This document shows positions 39,571 to 48,843 of a stretch of 64,000 nt of DNA, piece after piece. Where the stretch lies: the NCBI RefSeq assembly GCF_003243465.1, contig NZ_QFQZ01000003.1, positions 1 to 64,000 on the forward strand, read 5' to 3'. The position numbers and the translations under genes are program-made. The notes beneath the pieces are model-generated. The model did no database searches and was not told the origin of the DNA. It saw only the letters and a program-made list of their open reading frames with translations. How positions within the stretch are numbered: position 1 is the first letter of the stretch; the number at the start of each line of letters is the position of its first letter. Source of the DNA: Caulobacter segnis. GTDB lineage: Bacteria > Pseudomonadota > Alphaproteobacteria > Caulobacterales > Caulobacteraceae.

Positions 39571-40680
39571 CTAGATGAAGGCGCGCTGGAACTCGCCCAG
39601 CGCCAGCATGGCCAGGGACTGGCCGTAGGGCATCGAGGTCAGCGGAATGTCCTTGTAGCCCTGGATGGTGTCGAACACCGGCGTGCCGAACGAGACCTGC
39701 TGCAGCTCGCCCTTGTCGTCGATATTGGCCAGCACGCCTTTGATGGCGCGGATGGCGACGGCCTCGTAGTCCTTGCCGATGTAGCGCTTACGCACGGCCT
39801 TCAGGATGCCGTAGGCGAAGCCGGCCGTGGCCGAGGCTTCCAGGTACGAGGTCTTGTCGTTGATGATCGTATGCCAGAGGCCTGTCTCCTGGTCCTGGAA
39901 CTGCGTCAGCGCCTTGATCTGGGCCTCCAGCGCGTCGATCAGGAAGGCGCGCAGGCCGTCGCCCGGCTTGAGGTCCAGCAGCTCGATGAACTCGGGGATG
40001 GCGATCGTCACCCAGCAGTTCCCGCGCGCCCACAGGGCGTCGGCGAAGTTGTGGCGGCCCAGGAACGTCCAGCCGTGGAACCATAGGCCGGTCTTGCGGT
40101 CGGCCAGGTACTTGATGTGGACCATGAACTGGCGCTTGGCCTCCTCGACGAAGTCGGGGCGGTCGAGCAGCAGGCCGATCTTGGCCAGCGGCAGCACGCT
40201 CATCATCAGCGTGTCATCCCACAGTTGCTGCGGGTTTTCGCTGTTGAAGACGATGTGCTGGAAGCCGCCTTCCTCGGTGCGCGGGCCCTCGTACATGACG
40301 TAGTCGGCCCAGGTCTCGAGATAGGGGATGTAGGTGTGGTCGCCGGTGGCCTCGTAGAGGTAGGCCAGGGTCAGGAACGGCGAGACCGTGTTGATGTTCT
40401 TGGTCGGCGTGCCGGCCTCGAAGCGGTCGGCGAACCACTTGACCATGATGTCGAAGGCGCGCTCGTCGCCGTGCATCTCGTACTGCTTCCACAGGCCGTA
40501 GAGACCGACGCCGTGGGTCCACTCCCAGTCGTTCCAGCCTTTGGTGTCGATCACCCGGCCGTCGTCGAGGCGCAGCAGGAACTCGCCGGTCTCGTCGGTG
40601 ATGTCGACCAGGTTGCTGATCAGGGCGGCGATCTTGGCCTTGATGTCCTTGGCGTCCAGGCCATGGGCGAGATTGGGCAC
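39571..40680 (-). CDS. GH105 unsaturated rhamnogalacturonyl hydrolase
   Basis: 369 residues, close to the 370-residue YteR/YesR family. KGWNDWEWTHGVGLYGLWKQY (48-68), QHIVFNSENPQQLWDDTLMMSVLPLAKIG (141-169) with the catalytic Asp155/156, and HGWTFLGRHNFADALWARGNCWVTIAIPE are family signatures. It removes unsaturated galacturonate from the non-reducing end of rhamnogalacturonan disaccharides produced by the PL11 lyase, releasing rhamnose. No signal peptide, so it acts in the cytoplasm after uptake by the GPH symporter. Operon member between the GH43-GH35 fusion and the symporter. Confidence 0.93.
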   Translation of the reverse strand: MPNLAHGLDAKDIKAKIAALISNLVDITDETGEFLLRLDDGRVIDTKGWNDWEWTHGVGLYGLWKQYEMHGDERAFDIMVKWFADRFEAGTPTKNINTVSPFLTLAYLYEATGDHTYIPYLETWADYVMYEGPRTEEGGFQHIVFNSENPQQLWDDTLMMSVLPLAKIGLLLDRPDFVEEAKRQFMVHIKYLADRKTGLWFHGWTFLGRHNFADALWARGNCWVTIAIPEFIELLDLKPGDGLRAFLIDALEAQIKALTQFQDQETGLWHTIINDKTSYLEASATAGFAYGILKAVRKRYIGKDYEAVAIRAIKGVLANIDDKGELQQVSFGTPVFDTIQGYKDIPLTSMPYGQSLAMLALGEFQRAFI

Positions 40681-40702
40681 GGGTGTCTCCAGGAGTCCGG
40701 TA

Positions 40703-43700
40703 TCAGGGTTTGAAGTCGGGGGCTGGCACGCGGGCGACGGGGATGCCGCCGCGCACGGTCCGCAGGTTGACGAGCTTGACGGTCTCCAGCGCGTCGCCAG
40801 GAGCGCCGTCGCTGGTCACCGCCAGGGCGATGGTGTTCTTGCCGCGCGGGTCGATGATCCCGGTGGGCAGGACGAAGGTCCGCTGCGGGCCGACATGGGC
40901 GATGAACTGGCCCATGTTCCAGCCGTTGACGAAGATCAGCACCCGGTAGCGCTTGTTCGGCGAGCGCGGCAGGCTCGGATCGCCGATCGTCAGGCCTAGG
41001 CTGACGTCATGATCTTTGGGCAGGGCCAGATCGAAGCTCGTGCGATACCAGGTCGTGCCGGCGTAGGGCTGGGTGGCCGCCATGTCGGCCTTGGCCCAGG
41101 CGGCGTCTGGGAAGCCCGGCAGGTGCCAGCCCTCGCGTTCGCCGAACTGGCCGCCGTTGTTCAGCGAGCCGCGCGCCGGATCGGCGATGTCCTCGCCGCC
41201 CTTGTTGCCCTGGATTTTCCAGGCGATCGGCACGGCGAAGCTGTAGGTCCCCGGACCCGACAGCGAGGCCGAGACGAGGCCACGCGCCTCCTTGTGGAAG
41301 TCGTCGGCGTCGAGGTCCCAGTTGTGGCCGTTGTTGCGGACCATGACCGACAGGACGTGCTCGCCCGTTCCGCGCAGCTCCGCGGGGATCTGGAAGGTCG
41401 CGACACCGGTCGTGATCGGACGCGGCAGGCCGCCGTCCAGCTCGTGCTGGCCCAGGAACTTGCCGTCCAGCCAGACCTGCAGCATGCCCGCGCCGCCGGC
41501 GCCGTAGTGCAGGGTCAGGGTGTCGATGTCGGCGCGGCCCTGATAGCGGCCGCGGTACCAGACGTCGCCGTTGTGGAAGCCGTAGGCGCTCATGTCGAGC
41601 GCCGGCTGGCCGGTCGGACCGCGCACGGTCGAGCCGCTGCGACGACCTTCCGTCCTCATCCACTTGCTGTCGTCGAACTTTGGATCGGCTTCCGGCGAGC
41701 CGGTGGCCGTTCTCCAGTCGAGCTTGGCCAGATCGGGCAGGGTGATCGCGGCCGGGCCGGGGAGGGCCTTGTCGGCCAACAGGCTGCCAGACGCGGTCGC
41801 CTTGGCCGCGACCTTGGCGCCGTTCCAGCGAATGGCGGTCACGGCCTTGGGCGCGAAGACTTCCAGCGGGCTGTCGGTCTCGGTGTCGCCGGTCAGGCTG
41901 AGCACGGCGCCCTTTGTCGTCGCGCCGCGAACGAGACCCGGGCCTCGGACCAGCAGGCCGTCGCGCCGCCAGAAGGTCTGGCCCGTCTCGGCGTCCGCGA
42001 GAAGCAGGGTGAGGGACGGGCGACCGCCGCCGGTGATCCGCACGCGGGCCAGGCCTTTATGGGCGTAGGTCAGCTTCAGGTCGCCCTTGGCGGCGTCGAA
42101 GCTGGAGGCGACTTCGCCCTCCAGGATCTCGACCTTCGGCGCGCCGGCGTAGCGCAGCACCGTCTCGCCCGCCTCGCCGGCGCGGCCGTAGAGGAGCGCG
42201 AGGTCGCCGTCGTTCCACTTCAGGTGCGTCTGGATCTCGGACGTCGAGTAAACCAGCCGCTGACCGCCCAGGTCATAGCTGGCCATCAGCAACTTGCTGT
42301 CCTGGCCCTTGATCCGGCTGGGGACAACGTACTCGCCGTCGCGGGTCTTCACCTTGAAGGTGAAGGCCTCGTCGCCCGTGGCGCTGCTGGGATTGTGGAC
42401 CACCACATAGAGGTGGCTGCCGGTCTCGGCGTTGACGTTGTGATAGACCCGGACCTTGTCGTTCGAGGGAACGACAGCCTCGCCCCTGTCCATGCGGGTG
42501 AGGTCGGGGACGGCGGCGATGAACTCGCCCATCTGCTTCATCACCCGCGCCTTGTCGCGCAGGCCCCGGGCCTCGTCGATGGCCGAGCCGTAGTCGTAGG
42601 ACGTGAACACGACCGGCGCCGGCAGCCAGCCCCAGCTGGTCCCGCCGTAGGTCATGTAGAAGCTCTGCAGCGTCAGGCCGTTCGCGATGTTCGTGCCATA
42701 GAACACCCGTTGATAGCCGACACCCCGGTGGAGGGCGGTGCAGTCATAATCGCCGTTGCTGCCCCAGTAGTCGAACCAGCCGCCGCCGAACTCGGCCAAG
42801 AAGCCCGGCGTGTTCGGGCTGGCCGAAGCCCCGCCCTTGGCGCCGCCGGTCCCATAGATCCCCCAGTCCGGCGCGACGCCGGGGCTGGAGGGCGTCGAGT
42901 CGACCTTGCAGTTGCCGCCCGGATAACCGTCGAAGGCGTAGAGGTCGTTGGGCCCTTCGACCGTGCCCGGGACGTTGGCGCCCTTGGGGACCCAGTAGCC
43001 GTTGCGGCCCTTGTCGTTGTGGAAGATCGGCACGGTGATGCCGTCGGCCTTGGCCTTGTCGGCCAGCCACTTCATGTAGCGCTGCTGCGGCGCGCCGACG
43101 ACGTCGAGCTCGTTCTCGATCTGGTGGGCGATCACCGTGCCCTGGCCCGTGGTCAGTTGGTGGCGGGCGATGACGGCGTTGATCCGGGTCAGCCACTCGT
43201 CGGCGGCGGTGACGTACTCCGGCGCGTCGGTGCGGGCGCGGGCCTGCTGGTTGACCAGCCACCCGGGGAAGCCGCCCCGGGTCAGCTCGGCGTTCACATA
43301 GGGACCAGCGCGGGTGATGACGTAGAGGCCTTCCTCCTTGGCCATGGTCAGCACGCGATCCATGTCGCGCACACCCTGGAAGTCGTAGACCCCTTGCTTG
43401 GGCGAGTGGTAGCCCCAGTCGAAATAGATCGCGACCGTGTTGTAGCCGCTGGCCTTCATCTTCTGGAGAATGTCGCGCCACAGGTCGGGGCTTGGCACGC
43501 GGAAGGGGTGGAACTCGCCGCCCCAGGAGAACAGCCGCTGGCCGTCGACCAGCAGCGAGTACTTGTCCCAGGTGATCTTGTGCGCTTGAGCCGGCTTGGC
43601 CGCCACGGCGTTGTCGCCGCCTTCCTTCAGGACAGTGAAGTGACGGACCGTGCCTGAGAGCTCAGGCAGCTCGGTCTTCGGCGTCCAGGTGCGGAAGCCG

Positions 43701-44467
43701 TCCTTGCTGTCGGAGTGCCAGTAGCGCTTGGCCATGTACTCGTCGAAATAGATGCGCCAGCCGCCGTCGGGCGCGCGGGCGAGGGCGGGGCCTTCGAGGT
43801 AGCGGCCCCAGCCGGCCCAGTCGCCGGTCCCCTTCGGTTGCCAGGGGCCGTCCAGCGACGGCGCGGTCCACAGCTCGATGAACTTGCTGGTCTCGTTCTT
43901 GGCGAACGCCTGGTAGAGGCTGCCCTCGCGCACCACGAAGGTGTCGATGAAGTTCGGACCCAGGCCCGCCAGCGGCTTCGGCGCGCTCCAGGCCGTCAGC
44001 GACGTGTCGCTGGCGGTGATCCGGTAAGGCTGGAACTGGCCGGCGATACCCGTGGTCGAGACCGACAGGATCAGGCTCAGCGCGCCGTCATCGTCGACGA
44101 ACCACTCCGGCGCCCAGCTGTTGGTCGCGCCAGGAACCTCGACCTTCACATCGCGCAGGAACGTCCAGGCCGTCAGGTCCTTGCTACGCGCCAAGCCGAT
44201 CGTGTCGCCAGACCAGCCGGTGGTGTAGGCGACGTAGTACCAGCCGTCGGTGTGCTTCATCACGCTGGGATCGCGGATCAGCCCCTTGGGCGGCGTGTAG
44301 GCCAGCGGCTTCTTCAAGGTGAAGCGCGTCCCGTCCGCCGAGTCGTAGACGCTCATGTTCGACTGGCTGGCGTTGGTGAACGCCGTCATCGTGTAGTGGA
44401 CGGGCTCGGCCAGCGCTGTTGTCGCCAGCAGTGCCGCCGTCAGACCCAGGAGGAGGGGTGAACGCAT
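40703..44467 (-). CDS. GH43-GH35 fusion glycosidase (beta-galactosidase domain), secreted
   Basis: 1254 residues. A signal peptide (MRSPLLLGLTAALLATTALA) is followed by a GH43-like five-blade propeller: LIRDPSVMKHTDGWYYVAYTTG (base Asp), NSWAPEWFVDDDG and RYLEGPALARAPDGGWRIYFDEY with the acid Glu in EGP. From about residue 310, a GH35 barrel follows: QRLFSWGGEFHPFRVPSPDLWRDILQKMKASGYNTVAIYFDWGYHSPKQG, acid Glu in IAHQIENEL (about 451) and nucleophile Glu in LAEFGGGWFDYWG (about 559), then beta-sandwich modules with jelly-roll type motifs. It would trim arabinan/galactan side-chains of rhamnogalacturonan-I in the periplasm. Two catalytic domains in one chain is uncommon. A longer reading from 44506 is rejected in favour of ATG 44467, 2 bp after the mutarotase stop. 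Confidence 0.9.
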   Translation of the reverse strand: MRSPLLLGLTAALLATTALAEPVHYTMTAFTNASQSNMSVYDSADGTRFTLKKPLAYTPPKGLIRDPSVMKHTDGWYYVAYTTGWSGDTIGLARSKDLTAWTFLRDVKVEVPGATNSWAPEWFVDDDGALSLILSVSTTGIAGQFQPYRITASDTSLTAWSAPKPLAGLGPNFIDTFVVREGSLYQAFAKNETSKFIELWTAPSLDGPWQPKGTGDWAGWGRYLEGPALARAPDGGWRIYFDEYMAKRYWHSDSKDGFRTWTPKTELPELSGTVRHFTVLKEGGDNAVAAKPAQAHKITWDKYSLLVDGQRLFSWGGEFHPFRVPSPDLWRDILQKMKASGYNTVAIYFDWGYHSPKQGVYDFQGVRDMDRVLTMAKEEGLYVITRAGPYVNAELTRGGFPGWLVNQQARARTDAPEYVTAADEWLTRINAVIARHQLTTGQGTVIAHQIENELDVVGAPQQRYMKWLADKAKADGITVPIFHNDKGRNGYWVPKGANVPGTVEGPNDLYAFDGYPGGNCKVDSTPSSPGVAPDWGIYGTGGAKGGASASPNTPGFLAEFGGGWFDYWGSNGDYDCTALHRGVGYQRVFYGTNIANGLTLQSFYMTYGGTSWGWLPAPVVFTSYDYGSAIDEARGLRDKARVMKQMGEFIAAVPDLTRMDRGEAVVPSNDKVRVYHNVNAETGSHLYVVVHNPSSATGDEAFTFKVKTRDGEYVVPSRIKGQDSKLLMASYDLGGQRLVYSTSEIQTHLKWNDGDLALLYGRAGEAGETVLRYAGAPKVEILEGEVASSFDAAKGDLKLTYAHKGLARVRITGGGRPSLTLLLADAETGQTFWRRDGLLVRGPGLVRGATTKGAVLSLTGDTETDSPLEVFAPKAVTAIRWNGAKVAAKATASGSLLADKALPGPAAITLPDLAKLDWRTATGSPEADPKFDDSKWMRTEGRRSGSTVRGPTGQPALDMSAYGFHNGDVWYRGRYQGRADIDTLTLHYGAGGAGMLQVWLDGKFLGQHELDGGLPRPITTGVATFQIPAELRGTGEHVLSVMVRNNGHNWDLDADDFHKEARGLVSASLSGPGTYSFAVPIAWKIQGNKGGEDIADPARGSLNNGGQFGEREGWHLPGFPDAAWAKADMAATQPYAGTTWYRTSFDLALPKDHDVSLGLTIGDPSLPRSPNKRYRVLIFVNGWNMGQFIAHVGPQRTFVLPTGIIDPRGKNTIALAVTSDGAPGDALETVKLVNLRTVRGGIPVARVPAPDFKP

Positions 44468-44469
44468 CC

Positions 44470-44805
44470 TCAGCCCTCGAAGTAGAAGACAGGCTTGAGC
44501 GGCCACTCAACGGGTTTGTTGTCGGGATGCACGGCCATCAGGTCGGCCATATAGTCCCACCAGCGCTTCATCACCGGCTGCAGCGGCAAGGTGTCCTTGT
44601 TGTGGTCCGGGCGCAGACGCAGCACGGCGAAGAGGCTCATCGTCTCCTCATCCAGGAAGATCGAATAATCGTAGATGCCAGCATCGCGAAGGGCCTGGGC
44701 CAGATCGGGCCAGAGTTCGTCATGGCGACGTTCGTACTCGGCCGCGACGCCGGGCTTCAGCTGCATGCGGAAGGCGAGGGGCCGGCTTTCCGTGGTCGTG
44801 CTCAT
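44470..44805 (-). CDS. rhaM: L-rhamnose mutarotase
   Basis: 111 residues, the size of RhaM. LAFRMQLKPGVAAEYERRHDELWPDLAQALRDAGIYDYSIFLDEETMSLFAVLRL and KRWWDYMADLMAVHPDNKPV carry the conserved RRH, Y and RWW residues of the family. It interconverts alpha- and beta-L-rhamnose, feeding the dehydrogenase at 49658. It lies in the main operon between the lactonase and the GH43-GH35 gene. Confidence 0.95.
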   Translation of the reverse strand: MSTTTESRPLAFRMQLKPGVAAEYERRHDELWPDLAQALRDAGIYDYSIFLDEETMSLFAVLRLRPDHNKDTLPLQPVMKRWWDYMADLMAVHPDNKPVEWPLKPVFYFEG

Positions 44806-44829
44806 GTCGTCCTCCCGTTCTTGTTCTTG

Positions 44830-45738
44830 TCAGTTCGGTAGTCGGTAGATCCGCGGGGCGTTACCGGCGAAGAGCGACTCTCGCTCGTCGTCGCTGAAAT
44901 CCGCCGTGATCGCGTCATAGGCCGCGTAGAAGGCGCCGAAGCTTCCGTGGACCTTCTCGACGGGGAAGTTGCTGGCGAACATGCAGCGCTCGACGCCGAA
45001 GGTCTCGATCACCTGGAGCACGAAGGGCTTGAAGCTCCCGACGGTCCAGGCGCGGTCGATCATCGCCAGGCCGGAGATCTTGCAGCTGACATTCGGGCGC
45101 TCGGCCAGGGCCGCCAGGCCGTCGCGCCAGGCGGCGAGACCCGCGTCGTCGCGATCGGTGGGCATGCCCGCGTGATTGACGATCAGCGGAATGTCCGGAT
45201 GCACGTCGGCCAGCTCGGCGGCCACGGCCATCTGAGACGGATAGAGTTGCAGGTCGAACGACAGGCCGTACTTGGCCAGCAGGGCGAAACCCTGGCGCCA
45301 CTGGGCGTCCAGCAGCTTGTCCGTTGGCCCGTAGGTCTTCGCCGGGTCCTTATGCCAGTTGACGATCTGGCGGACGCCCCGAACGTTCGGGCGCGCGGCG
45401 TGCGCCGCCAGAATCGCCTCGACGCCCGGATCATCGAGATTGGCGCCAGCGACAATGCCGCCGATCACGCCGCGCTGGTCGGCGATCGACTGGAGCCAGT
45501 CGGTTTCCGATAGCTGGTCCTTGGGCGGCAGGCCGCATTCGACATGCACGACCTCGACGACGTTCCAGCCCTCGGCGTCGGCCAGATAGTCGTCGAGCCC
45601 ATAGGACCTGTAGGCGATCGGCGTCATGTCGCCGGCCGGATTGTTCGGCAGCGGCGTGTCCTGAAGCCAGGCGTAATAGTGCCGATCGAGGTCCCACAGG
45701 TGCATGTGGGGATCGACGATGGGGCCCGTGTACGCCAT
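44830..45738 (-). CDS. L-rhamnono-1,4-lactonase-type amidohydrolase
   Basis: 302 residues of the amidohydrolase superfamily (COG3618). Metal ligands VDPHMHLWD (His11, His13), HVECGLPP, IVNHAGMPTD and FASNFPVEK (Asp-position replaced by Asn-Phe-Pro-Val) are visible. The family hydrolyses sugar lactones such as L-fucono- and L-rhamnono-1,4-lactone. As step two of the L-rhamnose pathway, it lies in the operon between the SDR and RhaM. L-fuconolactonase activity is an alternative. Confidence 0.88.
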   Translation of the reverse strand: MAYTGPIVDPHMHLWDLDRHYYAWLQDTPLPNNPAGDMTPIAYRSYGLDDYLADAEGWNVVEVVHVECGLPPKDQLSETDWLQSIADQRGVIGGIVAGANLDDPGVEAILAAHAARPNVRGVRQIVNWHKDPAKTYGPTDKLLDAQWRQGFALLAKYGLSFDLQLYPSQMAVAAELADVHPDIPLIVNHAGMPTDRDDAGLAAWRDGLAALAERPNVSCKISGLAMIDRAWTVGSFKPFVLQVIETFGVERCMFASNFPVEKVHGSFGAFYAAYDAITADFSDDERESLFAGNAPRIYRLPN

Positions 45739-45757
45739 GGCTCCAATCTCTCTCGTT

Positions 45758-46525
45758 CTAGAACGTGGTCCGGCCGCCGGAGGTGTCGAAGGTCGCGGCG
45801 GTGGTGAAGCTGCACTCCTCCGACGCCATGAAGCAGACCATGGCGGCGCTCTCGTGGACCTCGCCCAGGCGGCCCATCGGGATCTTGCCCTTCATGTACT
45901 CAACCTGGCTCGGCGGCAGCTGCTCCAGGATCGGGCTCTCGAAAGTGGCGGGGGTGAGGCTGTTGGCGATCACGCCCTTGGTGGCCAGTTCCTTGCCCAG
46001 CGACTTGGTCAGGCCGATCACCGCCGCCTTGGACGCCGAATAGGCGCCGGCGTTCGGATTGCCTTCCTTGCCCGCCACCGAGGCGACGTTGACGATGCGG
46101 CCGTAGCCGCCGGCCAGCATGAACGGGACCACGGCCTTGCAGCAGTAGAAGACGCCGTTGACGTTGATGTCGAACACGCGCTTCCAGCTGTCGGTCGGGT
46201 ATTCGTAGACCGTGGCCGTGGCGCCGGTGATCCCGGCGGAGGCGACTAGGATGTCGATCCGGCCGAGGGCTTCGTTGGCGCTCTCTGCGGCCGCCAGGAC
46301 AGAGGCCTCGTCCGAGACGTCGAGCGCCGCGGTGTGGCTCGCGCCGACCTCTGCGGCCGCCGCCTTCAGCCCGTCCGTGTCGAGGTCCCACAGCGAGACC
46401 TTGCCGCCCTCGGCGACGATGCGGGCGGCGACGGTCTTGCCCAGGCCGGAGGCGCCGCCGGTGATCACGGCCGTACGGCCAGCGAAGCGATCGGCGTAGA
46501 CTTTGGAAGAGGAGGTGGAGCTCAC
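45758..46525 (-). CDS. SDR, probable L-2-keto-3-deoxyrhamnonate 4-dehydrogenase
   Basis: 255 residues: TAVITGGASGLGKTVAARI, VASAGITG, NVASVAGKEGNPNAGAYSASK with the Ser-Tyr-Lys triad. This type is encoded next to rhamnonate dehydratase and the FAH-type hydrolase in non-phosphorylated L-rhamnose operons, where it oxidises 2-keto-3-deoxy-L-rhamnonate to the 2,4-diketo acid. The start is a GTG that overlaps the upstream stop (GTGA, 46523-46525); no ATG is in position. L-fuconate-type substrates are possible. Confidence 0.88.
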   Translation of the reverse strand: MSSTSSSKVYADRFAGRTAVITGGASGLGKTVAARIVAEGGKVSLWDLDTDGLKAAAAEVGASHTAALDVSDEASVLAAAESANEALGRIDILVASAGITGATATVYEYPTDSWKRVFDINVNGVFYCCKAVVPFMLAGGYGRIVNVASVAGKEGNPNAGAYSASKAAVIGLTKSLGKELATKGVIANSLTPATFESPILEQLPPSQVEYMKGKIPMGRLGEVHESAAMVCFMASEECSFTTAATFDTSGGRTTF

Positions 46526-47385
46526 GCGACGCCTTCCTTGGTCCAGGCGATGACGGTCTGGCGTTGCGAGCCAAGCTTTTCGATGCCCAGTTCCATGACG
46601 TCGCCGGGCTTCAGGAAGATCTTGTCGGGCTTTTGGCCTTCGCCGACGCCGGGTGGGGTGCCGGTGGTCAGGATGTCGCCCGGCTCCAGGGTGATGAAGC
46701 GGCTCATATAGGCGATCAGCTCGGCGACGCCGAAGATCATCGTCTTGCTGTTGCCGGTCTGCATGCGCTTGCCGTTGAGGTCCAGCCACATGTCCAGGTT
46801 CTGGCAATCTCCGACCTCGTCAGCGGTGACCAGCCAAGGGCCGACCGGACCGAAGGTGTCGCAGCCCTTGCCCTTGTCCCACTGGCTGCCCAGCTCCTTT
46901 TGGAAGGCGCGCTCGGAGACGTCGTTGACCAGCACGTAGCCGGCGACGTGGTCCAGGGCGTCGGCCTGCTCGACATAGCGCGCGCGCTTGCCGATCACGA
47001 CGCCCAGCTCGACCTCCCAATCGCCCTTCACGGCGTCCTTGGGCAGCATGACGTCGTCGTTGGGGCCGTTCAGGCAGCTGATCGCCTTGGTGAAGAAGAT
47101 CGGCTCGGGCGGCGGCTCCAGGCCGGCTTCCTTGGCGTGGTCGGCGAAGTTGAGGCCGATGGCCAGGAACTTGCCGACGCGGCCAACCGGCACGCCGTAG
47201 CGGGGCGAGCCTTCGACGACGGGCAGGGTGGACGGATCAATAGCGGCCAGCTTTTTCAAGCCTTCGGGCGTGATGGTCGCGCCGTCAATGTCGGACACGT
47301 GGGCCGACAGGTCGCGGATCTTGCCGTCGGCGTCGAGCAGGCCGGGCTTTTCGGAGCCCTTGGGGCCGTAACGGAGCAGTTTCAT
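46522..47385 (-). CDS. FAH-family 2,4-diketo-3-deoxy-L-rhamnonate hydrolase
   Basis: 287 residues of the fumarylacetoacetate hydrolase family: FLAIGLNFADHAKEAG, DWEVELGVVIGKRARYV (Glu metal ligands in E-x-E), VNDVSERAFQKELGSQWDKGKGCDTFGPVGPWLVT and LEPGDILTTGTPPGVG. In the non-phosphorylated pathway this enzyme splits 2,4-diketo-3-deoxy-L-rhamnonate into pyruvate and L-lactate, which explains the L-lactate dehydrogenase gene in the divergent operon. It overlaps the SDR by 4 bp and follows the dehydratase by 23 bp. Confidence 0.92.
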   Translation of the reverse strand: MKLLRYGPKGSEKPGLLDADGKIRDLSAHVSDIDGATITPEGLKKLAAIDPSTLPVVEGSPRYGVPVGRVGKFLAIGLNFADHAKEAGLEPPPEPIFFTKAISCLNGPNDDVMLPKDAVKGDWEVELGVVIGKRARYVEQADALDHVAGYVLVNDVSERAFQKELGSQWDKGKGCDTFGPVGPWLVTADEVGDCQNLDMWLDLNGKRMQTGNSKTMIFGVAELIAYMSRFITLEPGDILTTGTPPGVGEGQKPDKIFLKPGDVMELGIEKLGSQRQTVIAWTKEGVA

Positions 47386-47408
47386 AGGTCTTGCGCCTTG
47401 AGGGAGGA

Positions 47409-48587
47409 CTAGCGGGCGTAAGGCCGGTGCAGACCGACCTCGCGATTGAGTTCGACGCCGAAGCCCGGCGCGTCGGAGAGCTTGAGCTTGCCGTTCACCG
47501 GCACGGGTTCGCCGATCAGCTGCGGGTGGAACATCGGCACCACCTCGTCGGCCTTGGGCGCCATCATCAGGAACTCGGCGAACGGGCTGTTATGGCGCGT
47601 GATGACGAAGTGGTAGCTGTAGACGCTCGAGCCGTGCGGGATCATCAGCACGCCCTTGCTGTCGGCCAGGTTGGCGATCTTGATCAGCTCGGTGACGCCG
47701 CCGCACCAGCCCACGTCCGGCTGGATGATGTCGCAGCACTCCATCTCCAGCAGCATGCGAAAGCCCCAGCGCGTGGCTTCGTGCTCGCCGGTGGTGACCA
47801 GCATGCCCGTCGGCGCGTTCTTCTTCAGGTCGCGGTAGCCCCAATAGTCGTCGGGGCTCAGCGCCTCCTCGATCCACTTGAGGCCATACTCATGGGCCTT
47901 GTGGGCCAGCTTGGTGGCGTAGTTGAGGTCCAGCGACATCCAGCAGTCGAACATCAGCCAGAAGTCCTCGCCCACGCGCTCGCGCATCGTGGCCAGCTCT
48001 TCGATGTTCTTGCGCAGGCCTTCCTCGCCCTCGGCGGGCCCGTGGTGCAGGGGCATCTTGCCGCCGATGAAGCCCATCTGCTTGGCCAGATCCGGGCGCG
48101 CGCCGGTGGCGTAGAAGGTCAGCTCGTCGCGAACCTTGCCGCCCAGCAAGGCGTAGACCGGCTCCTGCCGTAGCTTGCCCAGCAAGTCGTAGAGCGCCAG
48201 GTCGACGCCGGAGATGGCGTTCACCACCAGGCCCTTGCGGCCGTAGTACTGGGTCGAGAAGTACATCTGGTCCCAGATCTTCTCGACTTCGGTCGGGTCG
48301 CGGCCTTCCAAGAAGCGGGAGAGATGCTTTTCGACGATGTAGGCGGCCGGCTCGCCGCCGGTGGTGACCGCGAAGCCGATCGTGCCGTCGGCGGCCTCGA
48401 TTTCGACGACCAGCGTGCCCAGCACGTTGATGCCGAAGCTCTGGCGGCTCTGGCGGTACTCGGGATAGCGCGACATCGGCGTGGCGATGTGGTCGTCGAT
48501 CCAGTGGCCGTCGCCCTGGTCGTGATAGTCGGCGCCGCCGCCCCGGACGACAAAGGCGCGAACGTGCTTGATGACGGGGAACGCCAT
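47409..48587 (-). CDS. rhmD: L-rhamnonate dehydratase
   Basis: 392 residues of the enolase superfamily, very similar in outline to E. coli RhmD: DYHDQGDGHWIDDHIATPMSRYPEYRQSRQSFGINVLGTLVVEIEA, GARPDLAKQMGFIGGKMPLHHGPAEGEEGLRKN, metal ligand DCWM, WIEEALSPDDYWGYRDLKKNAPTGMLVTTGEHEAT and QPDVGWCGGVTELIKIANLADSKGVLMIPHGSSVYSYH. It converts L-rhamnonate to 2-keto-3-deoxy-L-rhamnonate. The start is ATG 48587; the in-frame extension to 48644 has no family match. First gene of the eight-gene minus operon. Confidence 0.97.
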   Translation of the reverse strand: MAFPVIKHVRAFVVRGGGADYHDQGDGHWIDDHIATPMSRYPEYRQSRQSFGINVLGTLVVEIEAADGTIGFAVTTGGEPAAYIVEKHLSRFLEGRDPTEVEKIWDQMYFSTQYYGRKGLVVNAISGVDLALYDLLGKLRQEPVYALLGGKVRDELTFYATGARPDLAKQMGFIGGKMPLHHGPAEGEEGLRKNIEELATMRERVGEDFWLMFDCWMSLDLNYATKLAHKAHEYGLKWIEEALSPDDYWGYRDLKKNAPTGMLVTTGEHEATRWGFRMLLEMECCDIIQPDVGWCGGVTELIKIANLADSKGVLMIPHGSSVYSYHFVITRHNSPFAEFLMMAPKADEVVPMFHPQLIGEPVPVNGKLKLSDAPGFGVELNREVGLHRPYAR

Positions 48588-48783
48588 GGACGACGAGGCT
48601 CCAACCAATTGGCGGGCGCGCTGAACGCCCCCCCTCCGAGACAAGGAAGGCCCGTCCGCCGAACATTTCGGCCAGACACGGCGCGGTTTGGCCGCGCCTA
48701 CCTCCCCAACACAACCTATGACACGCTATCGCTCCGCTTGGTGCGGCGGCCCCATAGAGTCGCTGCCCGGCGGCTTGCCTTGC

Positions 48784-48813
48784 GTTCCACAATATGAGAG
48801 GTAGTGCTATAAA
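48784..48813. promoter_or_regulatory. Possible promoter and IclR site between divergent operons
   Basis: TATAAA at 48808-48813 is a good -10 box 31 bp before the IclR start; no strong -35 is seen at 17 bp. TTCCACAATATGAGAGG (48785-48801) is a degenerate palindrome of the type used by IclR regulators. The placement supports ATG 48844 rather than 48814 as start. Confidence 0.35.
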
Positions 48814-48843
48814 ATGAAACGAGCGTCAAGGGGAGCGGAGACG

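Noticed and set aside
41009..43657. 882-codon plus-strand frame antisense to the GH43-GH35 gene
   Set aside because: Composition is typical of shadow frames (Gly/Arg/Val/Asp runs) with no domain; the opposite strand has clear catalytic motifs.
48588..48644. 19-residue extension of RhmD
   Set aside because: The known family begins at MAFPVIKHVRAF; the upstream part is in the regulatory region.
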